Shown here one piece after another: positions 1-4,796 of a stretch of DNA of 6,799 nt (its first letter is position 1; every line of letters starts with the position of its first letter). The stretch covers positions 1 through 6,799 of the forward strand of contig JANLFZ010000341.1 in NCBI GenBank assembly GCA_024653385.1, written 5' to 3'. Below the pieces are notes generated by a model. The model was not told the origin of the DNA. It saw only the letters and a list, made by a program, of their open reading frames with translations, and searched no databases. Both the position numbers and the translations under genes were made by a program. This DNA comes from Thermoguttaceae bacterium. GTDB lineage: Bacteria > Planctomycetota > Planctomycetia > Pirellulales > Thermoguttaceae.

Positions 1-181
1 ACCGGTAGACGGCCCACGCCCGGGCGTCGTCCCGCAACGCGCGCCACCGCGGATCCTGGGCAAACGTCTTCATGCTGTACGCGTCGGCCCGGTGGGGCGA
101 GACCACGCGGGGCGAGTACTCCCGGGCGTGCGCACCCGCGGCCCAGGTCACGACGATGGCCAACCAAACCCAGCGACGCAT
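1..181 (-). CDS. Secreted protein of unknown function, N-terminal fragment
   Basis: The gene reads leftward from an ATG at 181-179 and runs off the window edge; 60 residues are visible. The start is supported by a strong Shine-Dalgarno GGGAGG (plus-strand 188-193) six bases upstream. Residues 1-19 form a classic Sec signal peptide: MRRW, a hydrophobic stretch of V, L, A and I, then an AHA cleavage site before REYSP. The product is therefore exported. The mature start (REYSPRVVSPHRADAYSMKTF, then a Trp/Arg/Asp-rich stretch) shows no catalytic motif I can name. It resembles the start of conserved exported planctomycete proteins I vaguely recall, but I assign no function. It lies 84 bases downstream of the sigma-54 activator gene on the same strand and has its own candidate promoter. 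The signal peptide and start are secure; the function is unknown. Confidence 0.8.
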   Translation of the reverse strand, partial: MRRWVWLAIVVTWAAGAHAREYSPRVVSPHRADAYSMKTFAQDPRWRALRDDARAWAVYR

Positions 182-213
182 GGCAAACCTCCCGAGAAGC
201 CGTAACCGTTCAC

Positions 214-226
214 GGGGACCGTCCCC
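214..226. repeat. 13-bp palindrome GGGGACCGTCCCC
   Basis: GGGGAC and GTCCCC form a perfect inverted repeat around a single central base. It lies in the gap between the activator gene and the secreted-protein gene, just downstream of the candidate -10 box (241-246), so it would sit at the start of the transcript. It could be an operator, a small 5'-leader hairpin, or a remnant of a dispersed palindromic repeat. There is no T-tract, so an intrinsic terminator is unlikely. Confidence 0.45.
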
Positions 227-240
227 ACACGATCGGGCGC

Positions 241-269
241 AGTGTAGCACAACGGTCCCGCGGCGTCAT
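241..269 (-). promoter_or_regulatory. Candidate sigma-70-like promoter of the secreted-protein gene
   Basis: Read on the minus strand, a -35 box ATGACG (264-269, 4 of 6 matches to TTGACA) is followed after a 17-bp spacer by a -10 box TACACT (241-246, 4 of 6 matches to TATAAT). The -35 box overlaps the stop codon of the upstream activator gene (268-266). Transcription would start near 234, giving a leader of about 50 bases. The match is moderate and read-through from the activator gene is also possible. Confidence 0.4.
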
Positions 270-2203
270 GGAATCGCCATGCCCAGTTGACGCATCTTGC
301 GATACAGGTTCGAGCGATGCAAACCGAGGCGCGCGGCGGCCTGGCTCATGTTGCCGCCCGCCTGGGCGATCGCGCGGCGGATATAGTCGATCTGGAACTC
401 GTCGGTCGCCTGACCCAGCGGCTTGTCGCACGCCGGCGCCGGTTCGTGCCGGCCGCGAGGATCGAGAATGAACGCGAGATCCTCGGCCTCGATCCGGTCG
501 GCGGTCGAGAGGTAGACGACCCGCTCCATCAGGTTCCTCAACTCGCGCACATTGCCCGGCCACGGATGCGCCAGCAGTCGCTGCCGCGCCGCCTCGGTCA
601 GTTCAGGGACCTTGCGGCGGGCACGTTTCGAGAACGTCTCCAGGAAGTGCTCGGCCAACAGGAGGATGTCGCCGGGCCGGTCGCGAAGCGGCGGGATTTC
701 CAGCGTCACCACGTTGAGCCGGTAGAAGAGATCCTCGCGGAATCGCTTCGCGCGCACCATCTCCGCGAGGTTCTGGTTCGTCGCGGCCAACACCCGGGCG
801 TCGGTGGCCAAAGGCGTCGAGCCGCCCACCCGCACGAAGACCCTCTCTTCGAGCACGCGCAGCAGCTTCGCCTGGCCGGGCAGGCTCAGATCGCCGATCT
901 CGTCGAGAAACAGCGTGCCGTCGGCGGCCAGCTCGAACTTGCCCGGCCGGGTTTCGTGGGCGTCGGTGAACGCCCCGCGCTCGTGCCCGAACAACTCGCT
1001 CTCGGCCAGCGTGTCGGGGATCGCCGCGCAGTTGACGGCCACCAGGGGTTTGTCGCGGCGGCGGCTGAGATAGTGGATCGACTGGGCCACGACCTCCTTG
1101 CCGGTGCCGTTCTCGCCGAAAATCAGCACGGGCAGGTCGGTCTCGGCCACGCGCCGGATGATCGACCGCAGGGCCTCCATCGCCGGACTGTCGCCGATCA
1201 GCCGGACCTGCGCGGCGGCTTGTTCGGTGATTTGCCGGCTGGCGCTAAGCAGTTGCTGGCGATCCTGGGCGTTTTCCAGGGCGACGGCCGCGTGCGAGGC
1301 CAGCTCCATCAGGGCGGCCTCGTCCTCGGCCGAAAACGTGCCCTGGCGCTTGTTGATCAACTCGAACGCGCCGAACAACTCCCCCGACTTGCCCCGCAGC
1401 GGCACGCAGAGTAGGTTGCGGGTCTTGTAGCCGGTCTGGGCATCGACGCGGCGGTCGATCCAGTCCGCGTCCGTTGCGGCGTCGGCGCGAAGGGGCTGCC
1501 CGCTCCGCACCACCCGGCCCACCACGCCCCGATCGTCGGGCAGGCGCAGTTCGCCGCCGGGCATTCCGAGCGCGGGCCTGCCCACCAACGTGTGGGCGCG
1601 CCGGTCCCAAAGAAAAATGCTCGCCCGGTCGGCATCCAACAGGCGCGTGGCAGCCTCCGCCATGTGGACCAACAGGGGCTCGACCTCGCGGGTTTGGTTC
1701 CACTGTTGGGTGATCTCGAGAACGGTCTCGAGGCGGCGGATGCGCCGGCGCTCCTCGTGGCGGTCCGTCACGGCCGCCAGTCCCGCACGAAAGACCTCCG
1801 CCAGCGATTCGAGCACCTCGATCCCCGCGCGCGCCGGCGTTCCCTCAGGTAACAGCATCGCAATCGCTTGAGACTTCCCCGACCCAGGCGCAAATGGCAC
1901 GGCGACCCAATCGCCCTGGGACTTCGACACCTCGGCATCGAGCACGTCGGCCAACAGGTCGCGCGGCAGCGCCTGCCGCGCCCCGGCCTGGGCCTCAGCG
2001 ATCCACTGGCCGGCCTCGCCGGTCACCAGCGCCGCAAACCGCCCGCCAGTGGCCGCTAACAGGGCCGCCAGCGCGGTCGCTCGATAGGCGATCGGGTCGT
2101 CGTCCCACGCGGCCCGGCCAAGGAGTTCGGCGGCCACGGGGGCCAGCTCGGGATGAGTGCCGAGGCACGCAAGCGAATCCTTCGGGGGGGAAGCAGACAA
2201 CAC
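266..2203 (-). CDS. Sigma-54-dependent transcriptional activator with GAF sensor domain (NifA/NorR-like architecture)
   Basis: A 645-residue bacterial enhancer-binding protein, expected to activate RNA polymerase carrying sigma-54 by ATP hydrolysis. Domains in order: residues about 12-145, a degenerate region that looks like a GAF fold; about 145-165, a charged helical linker; about 165-315, a clear GAF domain; about 335-575, the AAA+ domain; about 603-643, a Fis-type HTH (GGNMSQAAARLGLHRSNLYRKM). AAA+ landmarks are Walker A GENGTGKE (363-370), the sigma-54 contact loop GAFTDA (410-415, usually GAFTGA), Walker B LFLDEIGD (431-438), sensor I ATNQN (474-478), the arginine-finger region FREDLFYRLN (488-497) and sensor II GNVREL (550-555). 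There is no response-regulator receiver domain, so control is probably by a ligand or redox cue at the GAF domains. The start is GTG at 2203, with GAGGGG (2210-2215) six bases upstream. It is divergent from etfB, making the etf cluster a possible but unproven target. Family assignment is firm; signal and regulon are unknown. Confidence 0.95.
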   Translation of the reverse strand: MLSASPPKDSLACLGTHPELAPVAAELLGRAAWDDDPIAYRATALAALLAATGGRFAALVTGEAGQWIAEAQAGARQALPRDLLADVLDAEVSKSQGDWVAVPFAPGSGKSQAIAMLLPEGTPARAGIEVLESLAEVFRAGLAAVTDRHEERRRIRRLETVLEITQQWNQTREVEPLLVHMAEAATRLLDADRASIFLWDRRAHTLVGRPALGMPGGELRLPDDRGVVGRVVRSGQPLRADAATDADWIDRRVDAQTGYKTRNLLCVPLRGKSGELFGAFELINKRQGTFSAEDEAALMELASHAAVALENAQDRQQLLSASRQITEQAAAQVRLIGDSPAMEALRSIIRRVAETDLPVLIFGENGTGKEVVAQSIHYLSRRRDKPLVAVNCAAIPDTLAESELFGHERGAFTDAHETRPGKFELAADGTLFLDEIGDLSLPGQAKLLRVLEERVFVRVGGSTPLATDARVLAATNQNLAEMVRAKRFREDLFYRLNVVTLEIPPLRDRPGDILLLAEHFLETFSKRARRKVPELTEAARQRLLAHPWPGNVRELRNLMERVVYLSTADRIEAEDLAFILDPRGRHEPAPACDKPLGQATDEFQIDYIRRAIAQAGGNMSQAAARLGLHRSNLYRKMRQLGMAIP

Positions 2204-2293
2204 GAGAAACCCCTCTCAAGACTGGAATGCGCGACATGCTAGCGCAGCATCCATCTCGACTGCGCCATGAATTCGATACGGCTCATTGACGGA

Positions 2294-2323
2294 ATCATAA
2301 CACAAACCCGGCGTTGCCGTCAT
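2294..2323 (-). promoter_or_regulatory. Candidate sigma-70-like promoter of the activator gene
   Basis: On the minus strand, -35 ATGACG (2318-2323, 4 of 6), an 18-bp spacer and -10 TATGAT (2294-2299, 5 of 6). The -10 is preceded by TGT, which fits the extended -10 TGn element. Transcription would begin near 2287 and give an approximately 84-base leader before the GTG start at 2203. The leader includes the small ATGCT/AGCAT inverted repeat at 2236-2250. Confidence 0.5.
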
Positions 2324-2470
2324 CGTGTTGTATCGAAACCGTTCGAGCGAGGCGCGAGATCGTTGCGTTTGGACCGCTTGGATGGCTCGAAACGAGCACG
2401 TTCGATGGGGCTAAGGGGCCCTTGGCCCACGCAACCCTCACGGTCTTCCCATCCTTCCGCAAACCGGGGG

Positions 2471-2499
2471 TTGACCCTTTGGAAATACCCTGTTATCTT
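2471..2499 (+). promoter_or_regulatory. Candidate sigma-70-like promoter of the etfB-etfA-acd cluster
   Basis: -35 TTGACC (2471-2476, 5 of 6), a 17-bp spacer and -10 TATCTT (2494-2499, 4 of 6) with TGT directly before it (extended -10). It stands out in a locally less GC-rich stretch. Transcription would start around 2506, leaving a leader of about 60 bases that carries AGGAG just before the etfB start. This is the best promoter in the window and implies that the cluster does not strictly need sigma-54. Confidence 0.6.
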
Positions 2500-2555
2500 C
2501 CGCGCTTCGATCCGGCGCGACCCAGGCAAGTAAGGACGTCTACTGCGCGTGATCC

Positions 2556-2560
2556 AGGAG
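2556..2560 (+). promoter_or_regulatory. Ribosome binding site AGGAG that sets the etfB start
   Basis: AGGAG lies eight bases before GTG at 2569 but only two bases before the in-frame TTG at 2563, so the GTG is preferred. The choice also matches the expected EtfB N-terminus, where a beta strand reading SIVCVKQVPDT follows within a few residues of the start. Confidence 0.75.
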
Positions 2561-2568
2561 CGTTGACG

Positions 2569-3483
2569 GTGCCGTACCACTCGATTGTGTGTGTCAAGCA
2601 AGTCCCCGATACCGCCAACATTACCACCGAGGCGATGAAGGAAGACGGTACGGTCAACCGCGCCGCGCTGCCCGCAATCTTCAACCCCGAAGACCTCAAC
2701 GCGTTGGAGACAGCCTTGGAGGTCCGCGATCAATTTGGGGGGACGGTGACCGCCGTAAGCATGGGCCCCCCCAAGGCGGCGGATGTGCTCCGAGATTGCC
2801 TGTATCGGGGCGCCGATCGGGCGATTCTCGTGACCGACCGCCGGGCAGCGGCCAGCGATACCCTGGCCACCAGCTATATTCTCAGCCAGGCGATCCGCAC
2901 GATCGGACGCTTCGATTTCGTGTTCTGCGGTCGGCAAGCGATCGACGGCGACACGGCCCAAGTCGGTCCCCAGACCGCCGAGAAGCTCGGGTTGCCCCAG
3001 GTGACCTACTTGGAGGAATTGGTTGGACTCGACGGCGACTTGGTGCGGGTCCGCCGGAACGTCGGCAACGGCTGGGAACTTATCGAGGCCAGGTTGCCGG
3101 TGTTGATCACCGTCTTGGGCACCGCGAACAAGCCGCGGCCGCCCGCGGCACGCCGGGTGATGCGCTTCAAGCGCGCGCGGACCGAGGCCGAGGTGGCCGC
3201 CATGGTGCAAGAGGCCATGCCCTCGGCAAGCCCGGCCGAGCGCGATGCCGAGGTTCGCCGCCGCACCGAGCAGTTGAAGCAGGCGGGGCTGTTGATCGAA
3301 CAATGGAACCTCGACGACATCCACGCCGATCTGGACCGCTGCGGCCTGGCCGGCTCGCCCACCAAGGTCTTTCGAGTGCAGTCGATCGTGCTGACGAAAC
3401 AGGGCTACACCGACATTCCTCCGACGGAAGACGGCGTGCGGCGGCTGATCCACGAACTGGTCGTGGATCACACGTTGGGGTAA
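2569..3483 (+). CDS. etfB: Electron transfer flavoprotein subunit beta, bifurcating-type motifs
   Basis: Beta subunit (304 residues) of the cytoplasmic Etf heterodimer, which shuttles electrons between acyl-CoA dehydrogenases and other carriers. Diagnostic segments are VKQVPDT (9-15), MGPPKAADVLRD (65-76), SDTLATSYILSQAI (96-109), GRQAIDGDTAQVGPQTAEKLGLPQVTY (121-147), the LPVLITV...NKPRPP segment (176-192) and GSPTKV (262-267). In the family, the AIDGDTAQVGP region binds AMP in simple Etf or a second FAD in bifurcating Etf; the DGDTAQVGP form here is the one I associate with the bifurcating group, as in Acidaminococcus/Clostridium-type proteins. The usual length is about 250-265 residues. 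The excess comes from a charged, predicted helical insert at about 199-250 and a longer C-terminus. The start is GTG at 2569. The neighbour etfA follows after 153 bp of palindromic repeats. Family assignment is very secure; the bifurcating subtype is inferred. Confidence 0.95.
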   Translation: MPYHSIVCVKQVPDTANITTEAMKEDGTVNRAALPAIFNPEDLNALETALEVRDQFGGTVTAVSMGPPKAADVLRDCLYRGADRAILVTDRRAAASDTLATSYILSQAIRTIGRFDFVFCGRQAIDGDTAQVGPQTAEKLGLPQVTYLEELVGLDGDLVRVRRNVGNGWELIEARLPVLITVLGTANKPRPPAARRVMRFKRARTEAEVAAMVQEAMPSASPAERDAEVRRRTEQLKQAGLLIEQWNLDDIHADLDRCGLAGSPTKVFRVQSIVLTKQGYTDIPPTEDGVRRLIHELVVDHTLG

Positions 3484-3500
3484 GGATCGGCGCGAATTGG

Positions 3501-3615
3501 CAGGACGGCCTTTCCAGGCCGCCCAGAGATGCGACGGCCCAGAAGGGCCGTCCTACACGATGAGGGCCCAGAAAGGCCGACCTACATGACGACGGCCTGG
3601 AAAGGCCGTCCTACG
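3501..3615. repeat. Cluster of four GC-rich palindromic repeat units between etfB and etfA
   Basis: Four related units of about 23-27 bp share the core GGCC-N5-GGCC followed by GTCCTAC. Unit 1 (3501-3523) is inverted relative to the others. Unit 2 (3533-3552) has a perfect 8-bp stem, GACGGCCC/GGGCCGTC, with loop AGAA. Unit 3 (3562-3586) is degenerate. Unit 4 (3591-3610) has a perfect 8-bp stem, GACGGCCT/AGGCCGTC, with loop GGAA. Units 1 and 4 are inverted copies sharing 20 consecutive bases (3502-3521 against 3593-3612), so they can also pair with each other. The innermost pair differs as C:G in unit 2 and T:A in unit 4, a compensatory change. Spacing and unit structure do not fit CRISPR; a dispersed REP-like element is more likely. 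It ends about 20 bases before the etfA start. Confidence 0.85.
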
Positions 3616-3636
3616 GAAGAACGGGACCACGGACCG

Positions 3637-4671
3637 ATGATCGAACCGAACCGTCAAGGCGAAGTCTGGGTCTTCGCCGAACAGGAAGATGGTACGCTCA
3701 ACGATGTGGCGCTGGAACTGTGCGGCAAGGCCCGCGATCTGGCCGACCGGCTCAAGGTGCGCATGGCCGCGGTGCTGCCCGGGGCCGGCGTGGGCGATCT
3801 GGCCGGCCGCCTGATTGCCCAGGGCGCCGACCTCGTGTACCTCGTCGATCACCCCTTGCTGGCGCACTTTCAGACCAGGCCGTACGCGCGGGTGCTGTGC
3901 GCGTTGATCGAGAAGTACAAGCCGCAAATCGTCATGTACGGGGCCACGCCCCTGGGGCGGGACCTGGCCCCTCGCGTGGCGTCGGAGATGCGCGCCGGCA
4001 TGACCGCCGACTGCACGGACCTCGACATCGCCGATGTGACCGACCCGCGCACCAAGGAAGTCCACAAGAACCTCCTTCTGCAAATCCGGCCGGCATTCGG
4101 GGGGAACATCATCGCCACGATCGTCAACTACGACCGCTGGCCGCAGATGGCCACGGTCCGCGAGGGGGTGATGGCCATGCGACCGGCCGACCCGGCGCGG
4201 CGGGGCGAGGTCGTGCGCGAGTCGGTCGCCCTCGACGAGAGCCTGTTGGCCGTCCGCCTCCTCGAGCGCCACCTCGAGCCGCGCAAGGTGAACCTCAAGG
4301 GGGCCCGCGTCATCGTGGCCGGCGGCGGCGGCGTGGGCAGCCGAGAGAACTTCCGCCTGATTCACGAACTGGCCGGCGCGATCGGCGGCGCCGTCGGCGC
4401 CAGCCGCGCCGCGGTCGACAGCGGCTATATCGGCAAGGAGCACCAGATCGGCCAGACGGGAACGACCGTCCGGCCCGCGCTGTACATCGCGGCCGGCATC
4501 AGCGGCGCCGTCCAGCACCGGGCCGGCATGGAAGAATCGGCCAAGATCATCGCCATCAACAAGGATCCCAACGCGCCCATCTTCTCGGTCGCCCACTACG
4601 GCATCGTCGGCGATCTGAACCAGGTCATTCCGATGATGATCAAGGCCCTCAAGGAGAGACGCGCGGAGTAA
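3637..4671 (+). CDS. etfA: Electron transfer flavoprotein subunit alpha
   Basis: Alpha subunit (344 residues) carrying the electron-shuttling FAD of the Etf dimer. The N-terminal part (about 8-200) is the nucleotide-fold domain, with GATPLGRDLAPRVA (102-115), MTADCTDLDI (122-131), the PAFGGNIIATI segment (152-162) and PQMATVREGV (169-178). The C-terminal FAD domain shows VIVAGGGGVGSRENF (225-239), Arg257 in GASRAAVD (the conserved flavin-tuning arginine), GKEHQIGQTGTTVRP (266-280), GISGAVQH (287-294), INKDPNAPIF (307-316) and YGIVGDL (321-327). There are no N-terminal ferredoxin-type cysteines. The start is ATG at 3637, chosen because upstream codons in the same frame are simply the palindromic repeats read through; the Shine-Dalgarno is weak (GGA at 3631-3633). 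The length is slightly above the common 310-340. It forms a cluster with etfB upstream and the acyl-CoA dehydrogenase downstream. Family assignment is very secure. Confidence 0.95.
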   Translation: MIEPNRQGEVWVFAEQEDGTLNDVALELCGKARDLADRLKVRMAAVLPGAGVGDLAGRLIAQGADLVYLVDHPLLAHFQTRPYARVLCALIEKYKPQIVMYGATPLGRDLAPRVASEMRAGMTADCTDLDIADVTDPRTKEVHKNLLLQIRPAFGGNIIATIVNYDRWPQMATVREGVMAMRPADPARRGEVVRESVALDESLLAVRLLERHLEPRKVNLKGARVIVAGGGGVGSRENFRLIHELAGAIGGAVGASRAAVDSGYIGKEHQIGQTGTTVRPALYIAAGISGAVQHRAGMEESAKIIAINKDPNAPIFSVAHYGIVGDLNQVIPMMIKALKERRAE

Positions 4672-4674
4672 GCA

Positions 4675-4753
4675 GGAATGACGAATGACGAAAGTCAAAT
4701 GACCAAGGAATCATTTTTTAGCTATTCCTTCGTCATTTGACTTTCGACATTCC
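4675..4753. repeat. Long near-perfect hairpin repeat between etfA and the dehydrogenase gene
   Basis: Starting three bases after the etfA stop codon, arms at 4683-4711 and 4724-4752 pair over 29 positions with only two mismatches (C4704 with C4731, A4688 with A4747). They enclose a 12-base loop (4712-4723) that contains TTTTTT. The left arm begins with a duplicated GAATGACG-type motif. The AT-rich, GAATGACGAA-like sequence differs sharply from the coding regions and resembles intergenic repeats I recall from planctomycetes. It could act as an mRNA stabiliser, a processing site or a partial terminator between the genes, or be a mobile REP/MITE-like insertion. No T-tract follows the stem. Confidence 0.9.
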
Positions 4754-4786
4754 GACTGCTCGACATTGGAACTGCCACAAACCGCC

Positions 4787-4790
4787 GAGG
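4787..4790 (+). promoter_or_regulatory. Ribosome binding site GAGG that sets the dehydrogenase start
   Basis: GAGG lies six bases before GTG at 4797. The only earlier in-frame start candidate, TTG at 4737, falls inside the right arm of the hairpin repeat and has no Shine-Dalgarno, so the GTG is preferred. Confidence 0.65.
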
Positions 4791-4796
4791 TCGCTC

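Larger units (their letters stand above)
2204..2568. other. Divergent intergenic region between the activator gene and etfB
   Basis: This 365-bp gap holds two outward-facing sigma-70-like promoters (listed separately), about 170 bp apart. Between and around them are small inverted repeats: ATGCT-N5-AGCAT (2236-2250), TCGAA-N4-TTCGA (2333-2346), GCTCG-AAA-CGAGC (2385-2397) and a second TCGAA/TTCGA pair (2388-2405). These are possible operator or enhancer sites, but none is a recognised binding motif. I see no credible small gene or RNA here. Confidence 0.6.

Noticed and set aside
287..1414. Long open frame on the plus strand, antisense to the sigma-54 activator gene
   Set aside because: It lies wholly within a well-supported gene on the other strand, its translation is Arg/Gln/Gly/Ala-rich with no recognisable domain, and high GC creates long antisense frames.
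2314..2568. N-terminal extension of EtfB by 85 residues
   Set aside because: It would swallow the best promoter in the window. The residues have no EtfB similarity, and AGGAG places the start at 2569.
3501..3615. Possible CRISPR array between etfB and etfA
   Set aside because: The units are imperfect, one is inverted, spacers are only a few to about 10 bases, and there are no cas genes nearby.
3529..3636. N-terminal extension of EtfA from an upstream ATG
   Set aside because: The 36 extra codons are the palindromic repeat array read through in frame; the family N-terminus begins near MIEPNRQGEVWVFAE.
4683..4752. Simple intrinsic terminator after etfA
   Set aside because: The T-tract is in the loop, not after the stem, and the arms are far longer than a typical terminator. 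Partial termination cannot be excluded.
4737..4796. Upstream TTG start for the acyl-CoA dehydrogenase, adding 20 residues
   Set aside because: The TTG sits inside the hairpin arm with no ribosome binding site. The extra residues are repeat-derived, and GTG at 4797 has GAGG six bases upstream and gives the expected N-terminus.
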